Shown piece by piece: positions 26,779 through 35,290 of a stretch of 46,543 nt of DNA (positions within the stretch are counted from its first letter, which is position 1; each line of letters starts with the position of its first letter). A model generated the notes under the pieces. The model was given only the letters and a program-made list of their open reading frames with translations. It ran no database searches and was not told where the DNA came from. A program made the translations under genes and the position numbers. The DNA is from Paracoccaceae bacterium (lineage in GTDB: Bacteria > Pseudomonadota > Alphaproteobacteria > Rhodobacterales > Rhodobacteraceae): assembly GCA_007128135.1 (NCBI GenBank), contig SKYA01000027.1, forward strand, positions 1 to 46,543, written 5' to 3'.

Positions 26779-27831
26779 TCAGCGCAATCTGTGACCGGTT
26801 GCCTTGTCGAACAGGAACATCGCCCCAGGGTCGAGTCGGAGCGCGATCCCGGCCCCGGAGGGTTCGACATGGCTGCCCTTGGTTTCGATCACCAGTTTCG
26901 GTTGGTTGGCCCGCGCGCAGTGGATGAAGGACACCCCGCCCAGCGCCTCGGTCATCTCGACGCGGTGGCTGTCGCCGGACGTGATGTGCAGGTCCTGCGG
27001 GCGCACGCCCAGAACCAGATCCTGCACATGGCCAGGCACGGAGCAGGGGATGACATCCGCGAACAGTGCAGGGGCGATGATGCCGCCCTCGGCGGGGCGG
27101 GCAGATACAAGGTTCATGGCGGGCGAGCCGATGAACCCTGCCACGAAGAGGTTGTCGGGGTCGCGATAGAGGTCGAGCGGTGCGCCAACCTGTTCGACCT
27201 TGCCACCACGCAGGACGACGATCTTGTCCGCGAGCGTCATTGCCTCGACCTGGTCGTGGGTCACATAGATCATGGTCGCCCCGATCTCGCGGTGCAGGCG
27301 CGCAATCTCGACCCGCATCTCGACCCGCAACTCGGCATCGAGATTCGAGAGCGGTTCGTCGAACAGGAATACCTCTGGCCCGCGCACGATGGCACGACCG
27401 ATGGCCACGCGTTGGCGCTGGCCGCCGGAAAGTGCCTTGGGCTTGCGGTTCAGATACTCTTCCAGTCGCAGGATGTCGGCGGCCTTCGCCACTTTTTCGC
27501 GAATTTCGGCCCTGGGATGGCCGTTCATCTTCAGCCCGAAGCCCATGTTCTCGGCCACTGACATATGCGGATAAAGCGCATAGGTCTGAAACACCATCGC
27601 AACACCGCGCTGGGCGGGATCAAGCCGCGTGACATCGCGCGTGCCAATGCGGATTTCTCCGCTCGTGGTCTCTTCCAGGCCCGCAATCATGCGCAGCAAG
27701 GTGGATTTGCCGCAGCCTGAAGGGCCGACAAAGACGCAGAACTCGCCAGGCTCGATCTCCAGATCCACCCCATGGATCACCTGCGTCGCACCGTATTTCT
27801 TGATCACGTTCTTCAGGGTAACGCCGGACAT
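26779..27831 (-). CDS. Carbohydrate ABC transporter ATPase, UgpC/MalK type
   Basis: ATPase of the CUT1 sugar importer whose other subunits are on the opposite strand from 28760. 350 residues. Walker A is GPSGCGKSTLLRMIAGLE, the signature is LSGGQRQRVAIGRAI and Walker B is VFLFDEPLSNLDAELR. The C-terminal third is the TOBE regulatory domain (VLGVRPQDLHI, MFLFDKATGHRL). The gene starts 3 nt after the IclR stop, so the regulator and ATPase form one minus-strand operon divergent from the other transporter genes. Energises galactoside uptake, by context. Confidence 0.92.
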   Translation of the reverse strand: MSGVTLKNVIKKYGATQVIHGVDLEIEPGEFCVFVGPSGCGKSTLLRMIAGLEETTSGEIRIGTRDVTRLDPAQRGVAMVFQTYALYPHMSVAENMGFGLKMNGHPRAEIREKVAKAADILRLEEYLNRKPKALSGGQRQRVAIGRAIVRGPEVFLFDEPLSNLDAELRVEMRVEIARLHREIGATMIYVTHDQVEAMTLADKIVVLRGGKVEQVGAPLDLYRDPDNLFVAGFIGSPAMNLVSARPAEGGIIAPALFADVIPCSVPGHVQDLVLGVRPQDLHITSGDSHRVEMTEALGGVSFIHCARANQPKLVIETKGSHVEPSGAGIALRLDPGAMFLFDKATGHRLR

Positions 27832-27834
27832 GCC

Positions 27835-28644
27835 TCAGGCCCTCTTGCGCAAAGATGGCGCGCTTTCCTCGGGAAAGCGCCAGGTTTCGGTTTCCTGCGC
27901 GATGGTCTGCGCAATCTCGCGGATGGTCGGGACAAGGGTCGCGAGGGTGGACAGATCCGTGCGTGCCGTGGTCGAGGTCACGGACAGCGCGCCCAGCACG
28001 CCGCCATTCGATGACAGGATCGGCAGCGCCACGCAGATGATGCCGGGTTCGTGTTCCTCGTCATCAAAGGCATATCCGCGGGCGCGGATATGCGCCAACT
28101 CGCGTTCCAGGGCGTCGCGCGTGGTCAGGGTCTTGTCGGTAAAGCGGTGCCAGCTTTGCTGCGCGAGTATGGCCGGCAGCAGCCCCTCGGACGAATAGGC
28201 CAGCATGGCCTTGCCCACCCCGGTGCAATAGGCGGGGCCGACCTTGCCAGCCTGTGAATACATCCGCACCGGGTCGCGGGCATTGCGCTTGTCGACATAA
28301 AGCACCTGCCCGTTGTCAAGCTGCGCGAGATGCACAGTCTCGCCCACTTCGGCGGACAGTCGGTCCAGATGCGGCCGGGCTATAGGCGCAAGAGAGCTTT
28401 GCTGCCAGGCGACGTGTGCAAGACGTACCAGCCTGATCCCGAGCGTGTAGAGCCCGCGATCCGGGTCAAAGGCCAGCATCCGCTGGCTGACCAGAGTCTG
28501 CAGAAGCCGATAGAGTGTGGCCTTGGGGTAGGGGCTGTCTGCCAGCAGATCGGAAAACCGGACCGGCCGCGCATGCGCAGCGACAAGATCCAGCACTTCC
28601 AGCGCCTTGGCGACAGTGCCATCTGCGGCAGAACCTGCGGCCAT
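27835..28644 (-). CDS. IclR-family transcriptional regulator
   Basis: About 269 residues. N-terminal winged helix (VAKALEVLDLVAAHARPVRF and YPKATLYRLLQTLVSQRM, residues 10-65) followed by the IclR effector domain (ETVHLAQLDNGQVLYVDKRN, AYCTGVGKAMLAY, ARGYAFDDEEHEPGIICVAL). Start at 28644 puts the HTH at its usual distance; upstream in-frame codons lack support. It lies between the transporter ATPase and the divergent galactoside operon, so it most likely controls both by binding the AT-rich divergent promoter. The effector may be galactose, galactonate or KDGal; this is inference. Confidence 0.9.
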   Translation of the reverse strand: MAAGSAADGTVAKALEVLDLVAAHARPVRFSDLLADSPYPKATLYRLLQTLVSQRMLAFDPDRGLYTLGIRLVRLAHVAWQQSSLAPIARPHLDRLSAEVGETVHLAQLDNGQVLYVDKRNARDPVRMYSQAGKVGPAYCTGVGKAMLAYSSEGLLPAILAQQSWHRFTDKTLTTRDALERELAHIRARGYAFDDEEHEPGIICVALPILSSNGGVLGALSVTSTTARTDLSTLATLVPTIREIAQTIAQETETWRFPEESAPSLRKRA

Positions 28645-28676
28645 CCTCCCCCCCGACTGTGATCGCAAACAAATCC

Positions 28677-28706
28677 TTGACAAAGCGTAACGAGTCGCGC
28701 CATCTT
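28677..28706 (+). promoter_or_regulatory. Putative promoter of galactoside operon
   Basis: A consensus -35 TTGACA (28677-28682) is followed after 18 bp by CATCTT (28701-28706), a weak -10. The next 30 bases are unusually AT-rich (28705-28737), with TTTTT at 28705-28709 and AAAAA at 28718-28722 in partial inverted symmetry. This is a plausible IclR-binding site just downstream of the promoter. Confidence 0.4.
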
Positions 28707-28759
28707 TTTCAATATGTAAAAATTATTCTCAAATAGTGAAACCTGCAAGGGAGGAAATC

Positions 28760-30007
28760 ATGCGGTTCACACTCAAGAGCGCGGCTGCCGCGCTGGCCTT
28801 GACCACGGCGCTTGCCGTGCCTGCCAGCGCCGAACTGACCGGCACGCTGCGCATCTTCTTCAACGACCAGAACCCTGCGCCGAAAGAAGCGATGGAAGGC
28901 ATGGTCGAGCGATTCCAGGCGATGCACCCCGATCTGAACATCGAGCTGACGCTGATCGACCGCGAAGCAAACAAGACCCAGATCCGCAACTATCTGACCG
29001 CCAACGCGCCCGACGTGAACGGCTGGTATGCGGGCAACCGGATGCGGCCCTATGTGAATGCGGGCCTGTTCGAGGATGTGTCCGACCTGTGGGACGGCCC
29101 GATGGGCGCAGAACTCGCCTCAACCCGCCCGGCATTGACGCTTGACGGCAAGCAGTGGGGGGTGCCCTACAGCTATTACCAGTGGGGCATCTATTACCGG
29201 CAGGACATCTTCGAGGAACTGGGCCTGTCCGTGCCCGCGACATGGGAAGAGGAAAAGGCCAATTGTCAGGTCATCCTCGATTCGGGACGCAAATGTTACA
29301 CGATCGGCACGCGCTTTCTGTGGACCGCAGGCGGCTGGTTCGACTATCTGAACCTGCGCACGCATGGCTATGATTTCCACATGGCGCTAACTGCAGGCGA
29401 GGTGGAATGGACCGATGACCGCGTGCGCGAAACCTTCGCCAATTGGCGCGAGTTGCTGGACATGGGCGCCTTCATCGACGACCACACCGCCTATACATGG
29501 CAGGAAGCCCAGCCCTTTCTGGTCAATGGCGAGGCAGCGGCCTATCTGATGGGCAACTTCCTTGTGGCGCCGCTGCGCGAGGCCGGTCTGACCGATGACC
29601 AGCTTGGCTTCTACCAGTTCCCCGAGATCACGCCGGGTATCCCGATGGCAGAGGACGCGCCCACCGACACGCTGCACATTCCGGCTCAGGCCCGGAACAA
29701 GGAAGCCGCCCGCGCCTTCCTGCAGTATGTCGCCAGTGCGGAAAACCAGACCATCGTGAACGAGGTTCTGGGGCAGCTTCCGATCAACCGCAACGCTTCG
29801 GTGGCCGATGACAAGTTCATTCAGGCCGGCTTCGAGATGCTGTCGAACGCTACCGGCGGGATCGCGCAGTTCTTCGATCGCGACACCGATGCCGAGATGG
29901 CCTCGGCGGGCATGGAAGGCTTTCAGGAATTCATGGTGATGCCTGACAATCTGGATGCCATCCTGACCCGGCTCGAGCGTGTGCGCCAGCGCATCATCGC
30001 CCAGTAA
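28760..30007 (+). CDS. Carbohydrate ABC transporter substrate-binding protein
   Basis: Periplasmic sugar-binding protein of a CUT1 importer, about 415 residues. Signal peptide MRFTLKSAAAALALTTALAV, with a likely cut after PASA before ELTGTL. SBP family 1 features include MVERFQAMHPDLNIELTLID, GVPYSYYQWGIYYRQDIF and LVNGEAAAYLMGNFLV. The site GGAGG six nt before the ATG is strong. The aromatic-rich hinge (YSYYQWGIYY) fits a sugar-binding face. It heads the operon that encodes two permeases, an alpha- and a beta-galactosidase, so galactosides are the probable ligands. Confidence 0.92.
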   Translation: MRFTLKSAAAALALTTALAVPASAELTGTLRIFFNDQNPAPKEAMEGMVERFQAMHPDLNIELTLIDREANKTQIRNYLTANAPDVNGWYAGNRMRPYVNAGLFEDVSDLWDGPMGAELASTRPALTLDGKQWGVPYSYYQWGIYYRQDIFEELGLSVPATWEEEKANCQVILDSGRKCYTIGTRFLWTAGGWFDYLNLRTHGYDFHMALTAGEVEWTDDRVRETFANWRELLDMGAFIDDHTAYTWQEAQPFLVNGEAAAYLMGNFLVAPLREAGLTDDQLGFYQFPEITPGIPMAEDAPTDTLHIPAQARNKEAARAFLQYVASAENQTIVNEVLGQLPINRNASVADDKFIQAGFEMLSNATGGIAQFFDRDTDAEMASAGMEGFQEFMVMPDNLDAILTRLERVRQRIIAQ

Positions 30008-30026
30008 GCAAGGGGTTCCTCCCGGT

Positions 30027-30056
30027 CGTGGGGTGGTCTTTCGGGGCCGCCCCATG
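30027..30056 (+). promoter_or_regulatory. Stem-loop between sugar-binding-protein and permease genes
   Basis: CGTGGGGTGGTC (30027-30038) pairs along its whole 12 nt with GGCCGCCCCATG (30045-30056), with three G-U pairs and a 6-nt loop. It lies 20 nt after the binding-protein stop and 25 nt before the permease start. No T tract follows. It probably stabilises the upstream message or causes partial termination. Confidence 0.6.
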
Positions 30057-30081
30057 ATCCTCAGACCAACAGGCAAAGGCG

Positions 30082-30993
30082 ATGTCCGCAATCCCCGACG
30101 CTGATCAAAGAAGCTGGTGGCGCCGCAACCAGATGCGCGCCGCGCCCTGGCTTTTCCTGGCCCCCGGCATTGCCTTTTTCGCGGTCTATGTGATCCTGCC
30201 GATCTTCCAGAGCTTCCAGATCAGCTTCTACCGCTGGGACGGCCTGGGAGAGGCGCGCTATATCGGGTTGGTCAATTACCGCGAATTGCTTGACGATCCG
30301 GCCTTCTACACCTCGCTGCGCAACAATGTGAAATGGCTGCTGCTGTATCTTCTGGCCATTCCGGGCGGCTTGTTCATCGCGCTGTTCCTCAACCAGCAGG
30401 TGCGCGGCATCCGGCTCTACAAGTCGCTGTTCTTCTTTCCCTTTGTCATCAGCCAGGTCGTGGTCGGCCTGGTCTTCGCGTGGTTCTACAACCCGGCCAT
30501 CGGTCTGTTCAATCCTCTGATCGGGCTGTTCGGCCTCAGCCCGATGAACGTGCTGGGCAATCCCAATACCGTGACCTACGGTATCATTGCCGCAGGACTC
30601 TGGCCGCAGGTGGCCTATTGCATGATCCTCTATCTGACAGGGCTGAATGCCGTCGATCCCGAACAGGTCGAGGCCGCACGTCTGGATGGCGCGAAAGGAT
30701 GGCGGATGCTATGGTATGTGATCCTTCCGCAGTTGCGTCCCGCCACGTTCATCGCAGTGGTTGTCACCGTCATCGGGGCCTTGCGCAGTTTCGACATGAT
30801 CTCGGTCATGACCAATGGCGGGCCATTCGGCTCCAGCCGCGTGCTGGCCTATTACATGTTCGAGGTCTCGCTGTCCGAATACGGCTTCCGCATGGGCTAT
30901 GGCGCGGCGATTGCCGTGGTGCTGTTCCTGATCATGATGGTCTACATCGCATTCTTCCTGTGGCGCATGTGGCGCGAGGAACGAGGCGCATGA
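30082..30993 (+). CDS. Sugar ABC transporter permease, UgpA/MalF type
   Basis: First permease of the CUT1 importer, 303 residues with about six membrane segments (first APWLFLAPGIAFFAVYVILP). The coupling (EAA) loop is EAARLDGAKGWRMLWYVILP. The early IGLVNYRELLDDPAFYTSLR is the usual CUT1 N-terminal signature. The C-terminus overlaps the small MmcQ-like gene by ATGA. It follows the binding-protein gene after a stem-loop. Confidence 0.92.
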   Translation: MSAIPDADQRSWWRRNQMRAAPWLFLAPGIAFFAVYVILPIFQSFQISFYRWDGLGEARYIGLVNYRELLDDPAFYTSLRNNVKWLLLYLLAIPGGLFIALFLNQQVRGIRLYKSLFFFPFVISQVVVGLVFAWFYNPAIGLFNPLIGLFGLSPMNVLGNPNTVTYGIIAAGLWPQVAYCMILYLTGLNAVDPEQVEAARLDGAKGWRMLWYVILPQLRPATFIAVVVTVIGALRSFDMISVMTNGGPFGSSRVLAYYMFEVSLSEYGFRMGYGAAIAVVLFLIMMVYIAFFLWRMWREERGA

Positions 30994-31343
30994 TGGGCTG
31001 GCGCGAGGATGTGAACGCAATCTGCGCAACCCTGCCCGGGGCCGAGTGCTCGGACCCGTGGGGCGGCGGGCATCAGTGCTGGAAAGTGGGCGGGAAGATG
31101 TTCGCCATACTGGGCATGGACTCCGGTCTGTCCGTCAAATGCCTCGATATCGAAACCGCCGGGATGCTGCGCGAGACGACGGGTGCCACGCGCGCGCCCT
31201 ATATGCACCGATCCTGGGTAATGCTGCCCGAGGGGACCGCGCTGGACGAGACAGAACACCGTATCCGCGTCTCTTACGGGCTGATCCGCTCCGGCCTGAC
31301 GAAAAAGCTGCAAGCCAGCCTGCCGGAATGGGAGGGACGCTGA
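30990..31343 (+). CDS. MmcQ/YjbR-family small protein embedded in the operon
   Basis: 117 residues, MMGWREDVNAICATLPGAEC then DPWGGGHQCWKVGGKMFAIL. This reads as the MmcQ/YjbR family (CyaY-like fold, DUF419): the early LPG, WKVGGKMFA, LSVKCLDIE and the late SWVMLPEG and HRIRVSYGLI are typical. The biochemical role of the family is not established. Start overlaps the first permease stop by ATGA, and the stop is 1 nt before the second permease start, so it is translated in the middle of the transporter operon. Placement between two permeases is unusual. Confidence 0.82.
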   Translation: MMGWREDVNAICATLPGAECSDPWGGGHQCWKVGGKMFAILGMDSGLSVKCLDIETAGMLRETTGATRAPYMHRSWVMLPEGTALDETEHRIRVSYGLIRSGLTKKLQASLPEWEGR

Positions 31344-31344
31344 G

Positions 31345-32193
31345 ATGTTTCCCACTCCTGTCGAGCGCCGCTCTGCCGCTGTCCAGAACACTTACAAGGC
31401 CCTTCTGCCGGTGGCGCTGATCCTGTGGCTGCTGCCGCTTCTGATGGTCGCGCTTTTTTCCATCAAGCCCGACAGCGACTTTACGCAAGGCAATCTCTGG
31501 GGCCTGCCCTCGTCCTTTGCGGGCTTTGAGAATTACACCCGGGTCTTCACCGACAGCGCCATGCCGCGCTATCTGCTGAACTCGGTCTTCATCACGATAC
31601 CCACAGTCATCGGGGCGGTGGCGCTGTCCTGCATGACGGGCTTTGCGCTGGGTGTCTATCGGTTCCGGGGCAATATATGGATCTTCTTCATGTTCGTGGC
31701 GGGCAATTTCGTGCCCTTCCAGATCCTGATGGTGCCGGTGCGCGACCTGACGCTGAACCTCGGGCTGTATGACACGCGCCTTGGGCTGGTGCTGTTCCAT
31801 ATCGCCTTTCAGACGGGGTTCTGCACGCTCTTCATGCGCAATTTCATCCGCGCGCTTCCGCGCGAACTGATCGAGGCTGCGCGCGTCGAGGGCGTGTCGG
31901 AAATCCGCATTTTCTGGTATGTCGTTCTGCCGCTGATGCGCCCTGCGATCGCAGCACTCTCGGTACTGATCTTCACCTTCATCTGGAACGACTATTTCTG
32001 GGCGATCGTGCTGACCCAGGGGGTGGACACCCAACCCGTGACCGCAGGCATCACTGCCTTCAACAGCCAGTTCCGCGCCGCCTACCACATGATGAGCGCG
32101 GGCAGCATCATCGCCGCCCTGCCCCCCGTGATGATGTTCTTCCTGATGCAGAAGCATTTCATCGCGGGACTGACCCTCGGAGCCGTCAAATGA
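31345..32193 (+). CDS. Sugar ABC transporter permease, UgpE/MalG type
   Basis: Second permease of the CUT1 importer, 282 residues, about six membrane segments (first ALLPVALILWLLPLLMVALF). The coupling loop is EAARVEGVSEIRIFWYVVLP. The family-typical LWGLPSSFAGFENYTRVF and the C-terminal IAALPPVMMFFLMQKHFIAG are present. It begins 1 nt after the MmcQ-like stop. It completes the set of binding protein, two permeases and a divergently encoded ATPase. Confidence 0.92.
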   Translation: MFPTPVERRSAAVQNTYKALLPVALILWLLPLLMVALFSIKPDSDFTQGNLWGLPSSFAGFENYTRVFTDSAMPRYLLNSVFITIPTVIGAVALSCMTGFALGVYRFRGNIWIFFMFVAGNFVPFQILMVPVRDLTLNLGLYDTRLGLVLFHIAFQTGFCTLFMRNFIRALPRELIEAARVEGVSEIRIFWYVVLPLMRPAIAALSVLIFTFIWNDYFWAIVLTQGVDTQPVTAGITAFNSQFRAAYHMMSAGSIIAALPPVMMFFLMQKHFIAGLTLGAVK

Positions 32194-32215
32194 CATCGAC
32201 CCAAAGGGGCGTCAC

Positions 32216-33568
32216 ATGAAAAAGATTGCCTTCATCGGGGCAGGATCGACCGTATTCATGAAAAACCTGATCGGGGACGCGTTGCTGCGCCCAGCGCTGT
32301 CAGGCGCACATATCGCGCTGATGGATATTGACAGCGCGCGGCTTGAAGAGTCCGCGCTGGTGGCGCGCAAACTGGTGTCCTCGCTCGGCGCGGGGGCGAA
32401 AGTCTCTGCCACCACCGACCGGCGCGCGGCCCTCAATGGCGCTGATTTCGTCATCGTCGCCTTCCAGATCGGCGGCTACAGGCCCTGCACGGTCACGGAT
32501 TTCGAAGTCCCCAAAGCCTACGGGTTGCGCCAGACGATTGCAGACACACTGGGCGTAGGCGGCATCATGCGCGGTCTGCGCACGGTGCCGCATCTGTGGG
32601 CCCTGGCCGAAGACATGCGCACGCTCTGCCCCGATGCGCTGTTGATGAACTACGTCAACCCGATGGCGATCAACACATGGGCGCTGACGGCGCGCTTTCC
32701 CGACATAAGGCAGGTGGGCCTGTGCCATTCCGTCCAGGGAACGGCCTTCGAACTGGCCCGTGACCTTGGTCTTGACGTGGCCGATCTGCGTTACCGCGCG
32801 GCGGGCATCAACCACATGGCCTTCTACCTCTCGCTGGAAGCGCGCGACGGCAGCGGCTGGCGCGACCTCTATCCCGCCCTGCGCGAAGGCTACCGCACAG
32901 GCCGCATCCCGCTCGAGAGCCACTGGAATCCGCGCTGCCCCAACCTGGTGCGCTACGAGGTGATGGAGCATTTCGGCTTTTTCGTCACCGAATCCTCCGA
33001 GCATTTCGCCGAGTATGTGCCCTGGTTCATCAAGTCCCACCGCCCCGACCTGATCGAGCGTTTCCGCATCCCGCTGGATGAATACCCCAAGCGCTGCGAG
33101 GAACAGATTTCCGTCTGGAGCGCGCAAGCACAGGCACTCGGAGCCGCCGAGCGCATCGAGCACTCCCCCTCGAACGAATATGCCGCGACGATCATGGACT
33201 CCATTGTCACCGGAACACCTTCGGTCATCTATGGCAATGTCGCCAATTGCGGCCTGATTCCGCAACTGCCCGCCGGGGCTGCGGTAGAGGTCCCGATACT
33301 GGTTGATGCGAATGGCCTGCAACCCACCGTTGTCGATGACCTGCCGCCGCATCTTGTGGCGCTTATGCGAACCAATCTCAATGTGCAGGAGTTGACAGTT
33401 CAGGCCCTGCTCACGGAAAGTCGGGACCAGATCTACCACGCTGCCATGCTCGACCCTCATACGGGCGCCGAGCTTGACCTGCGCCAGATCCGCGCGCTTG
33501 TGGATGATCTGCTGGTGGCACATGGCAACTGGCTGCCCGACTGGTGCCATAACAGAAAGGCCGCCTGA
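32216..33568 (+). CDS. melA: Alpha-galactosidase, GH4 family (MelA type)
   Basis: NAD- and Mn-dependent cytoplasmic hydrolase of alpha-galactosides such as melibiose, by a redox-elimination mechanism. 450 residues, collinear with enterobacterial MelA as I recall it. The NAD loop is IAFIGAGSTVFMKNLIGDAL. The Mn ligands expected for GH4 are Cys170 (LCHSVQG) and His200 (INHMAFYL). Further MelA segments are IADTLGVGGIMRGLRTVPHL, VTESSEHFAEYVPWFIK and VYHAAMLDPHTGA in the form IYHAAMLDPHTGA. The close match to the MelA subgroup, not to AglA or LplD, supports alpha-galactoside specificity. It follows the permease by 22 nt. Confidence 0.93.
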   Translation: MKKIAFIGAGSTVFMKNLIGDALLRPALSGAHIALMDIDSARLEESALVARKLVSSLGAGAKVSATTDRRAALNGADFVIVAFQIGGYRPCTVTDFEVPKAYGLRQTIADTLGVGGIMRGLRTVPHLWALAEDMRTLCPDALLMNYVNPMAINTWALTARFPDIRQVGLCHSVQGTAFELARDLGLDVADLRYRAAGINHMAFYLSLEARDGSGWRDLYPALREGYRTGRIPLESHWNPRCPNLVRYEVMEHFGFFVTESSEHFAEYVPWFIKSHRPDLIERFRIPLDEYPKRCEEQISVWSAQAQALGAAERIEHSPSNEYAATIMDSIVTGTPSVIYGNVANCGLIPQLPAGAAVEVPILVDANGLQPTVVDDLPPHLVALMRTNLNVQELTVQALLTESRDQIYHAAMLDPHTGAELDLRQIRALVDDLLVAHGNWLPDWCHNRKAA

Positions 33569-33791
33569 CCCGCATCCTGCCTGCACGACCCAAATCGTCC
33601 TTCCCGTCCCGGAGCTGCCGCATGATCCCGAACCCTCCCGACCTGCAAGGCGCTACGGTCCCGAGCCCCTCATGCAGGTCCATGACAGTCGATGCGTGTG
33701 ACCCGCCGCTCTGCAATTTGCCTACCTGCGGCACCAGCCGCCCGGTCACCGGGCTGGCGCGGGCGATCAATGGCGACGTGGTGGTGACGGG
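33569..33791 (+). other. Gap holding a possible 57-codon ORF before dgoK
   Basis: The 223 nt between melA and dgoK contain ATG 33622, with GGAG 7 nt before it, opening a 57-residue frame that ends at 33795 inside an ATGA overlap with dgoK. The peptide (MIPNPPDLQGATVPSPSCRS onward, with DPPLCNLPTCGTSRPVTG) has four cysteines and no family I recognise. It may be a coupling ORF, a remnant of a lost gene, or chance. Confidence 0.3.
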
Positions 33792-34703
33792 ATGAGCAGG
33801 GCGGACTGGATCGCGGTTGACTGGGGCACCTCGCACCTGCGGGTCTGGCAGTTGTCGGGGGATCAGGTCTTCCGGCAGGCGCAGTCGGACCAGGGCATGG
33901 GCGTGCTGGCGCGCGCCGGGTTCGAGCCCGCGCTGCTGGCGCTGGTGCAGGACTGGTTGCCTGAAGGGCAGGTCACGCCTGTGCTCGCCTGCGGCATGGT
34001 CGGCAGCCGCCAGGGCTGGGCCGAGGCGCAATACCGCGCTGTACCCTGCACCCCGCTGGGCGATGCACTGGCGCCCGCGCCCGCGCGCGACCTGCGGCTG
34101 GATGTGCATATCGTCCCCGGGTTGAAGCAGCCCCGACCCGCTGATGTGATGCGTGGCGAGGAGACGCAGGTAGCAGGTTTCCTCAAGCGTCACCCGGGCT
34201 GGGACGGCGTGATCTGCCTGCCCGGCACCCACAGCAAATGGGTCCATGTCAGTGCCGGCGAGGTGGTCAGTTTCCAGACCTTCCTGACCGGCGAGATGTT
34301 CGCGCTTCTGTCGGAACAGTCGGTCCTGCGCCATTCCCTCGGCGGCTGGGACGCGGCAGGCTTTGCCGATGGCGCGGCGCAAGGCATGGAGCGTCCCGAA
34401 CGGCTGATGGCGCGGCTGTTCACCATCCGGGCTGAAAGCCTTCTGGACGGGCTGGATGCGGGGGTGGCCCGAGGGCGGCTCTCGGGGCTTATGATCGGGG
34501 CGGAGCTGGCAGCTGCAAAACCCTACTGGCTGGGCCAGCGCGTGGCGCTGATCGGATCCGAAGCCGTGGCGCAGGCCTATGCCACGGCCTTGCAGGCGCT
34601 GTCGGTACCGGTCACCTTGCATGATGTCACCGAGATGACCCTCGCCGGTCTCTGCGCTGCGCGAGCCTTGCTGCCAAAAACGGAGCAGCCATGCGTGAAC
34701 TGA
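33792..34703 (+). CDS. dgoK: 2-dehydro-3-deoxygalactonokinase
   Basis: Phosphorylates 2-keto-3-deoxy-D-galactonate to the 6-phosphate in the De Ley-Doudoroff pathway. 303 residues. The kinase fold opens with [16 protein letters not shown] (phosphate-binding) and continues [31 protein letters not shown] and LPGTHSKWV, which are all DgoK family segments. The C-terminal part includes [15 protein letters not shown] and [15 protein letters not shown]. The end overlaps the dgoA start by 13 nt. Together with the next gene it defines the galactonate branch. Confidence 0.93.
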   Translation: MSRADWIAVDWGTSHLRVWQLSGDQVFRQAQSDQGMGVLARAGFEPALLALVQDWLPEGQVTPVLACGMVGSRQGWAEAQYRAVPCTPLGDALAPAPARDLRLDVHIVPGLKQPRPADVMRGEETQVAGFLKRHPGWDGVICLPGTHSKWVHVSAGEVVSFQTFLTGEMFALLSEQSVLRHSLGGWDAAGFADGAAQGMERPERLMARLFTIRAESLLDGLDAGVARGRLSGLMIGAELAAAKPYWLGQRVALIGSEAVAQAYATALQALSVPVTLHDVTEMTLAGLCAARALLPKTEQPCVN

Positions 34704-35290
34704 TTGCCATCCTGCGCGGGATTACCCCGCCCGAGGCCTGCGCGGTCGCGGCTGCGCTGATCGACGCCGGGATCACCAGGATCGAGGTGCCGCTGAACTC
34801 GCCCGACCCGCTCGACAGTATCGCTGCGATGGTGTCGGCACATGGTGCAAGGGCGCAGATCGGCGCGGGCACAGTGCTGGAGGTCGGGCAGGTCGCGCAG
34901 GTCGCGGCAACAGGCGCAGGGTTGATTGTCTCGCCCGACTGTAACCCGCAGGTGATTGCGGCTACACGCGCGGCAGGGCTGGACAGCTATCCCGGCATCT
35001 TCACCCCGACCGAGGCCTTCACGGCGTTGCGCGCAGGGGCCAGCGGCCTGAAGCTCTTTCCGGCCTCTCTGATCGGCGCGGACGGGTTGAAGGCGATGCG
35101 GGCGGTGTTGCCGCCGGATTGCGCGGTCTATGCCGTAGGCGGTGTGGGCGCTGCGGATTTCGCCGAATGGCGCAAGGCGGGGGCCACCGGATTCGGCCTT
35201 GGCTCGGCGCTCTATGCTCCGGGCATGACCGCCGCCGAAGTCGGCGGCCGCGGCCGCGACTCGGTCGCAGCATGGGATGCCTGCCAATGA
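34691..35290 (+). CDS. dgoA: 2-dehydro-3-deoxy-6-phosphogalactonate aldolase
   Basis: Class I aldolase that splits KDPGal to pyruvate and glyceraldehyde 3-phosphate. 199 residues, a single TIM barrel of the KDPG/KDPGal aldolase family. The catalytic Glu is in [10 protein letters not shown] (Glu32) and the Schiff-base Lys is in GLKLFPAS (Lys121). The motif VPLNSP, with no Arg/Phe of the KDPG-specific form, and the partner dgoK favour the galactonate enzyme. The start lies in the last codons of dgoK. The stop overlaps the lactonase start by ATGA. Confidence 0.93.
   Translation: MRELIAILRGITPPEACAVAAALIDAGITRIEVPLNSPDPLDSIAAMVSAHGARAQIGAGTVLEVGQVAQVAATGAGLIVSPDCNPQVIAATRAAGLDSYPGIFTPTEAFTALRAGASGLKLFPASLIGADGLKAMRAVLPPDCAVYAVGGVGAADFAEWRKAGATGFGLGSALYAPGMTAAEVGGRGRDSVAAWDACQ

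Noticed and set aside
33411-34622. 403-codon minus-strand open frame across the melA-dgoK junction
   Set aside because: It is antisense to the dgoK motifs and to the end of melA; the part in the gap shows no recognisable protein.
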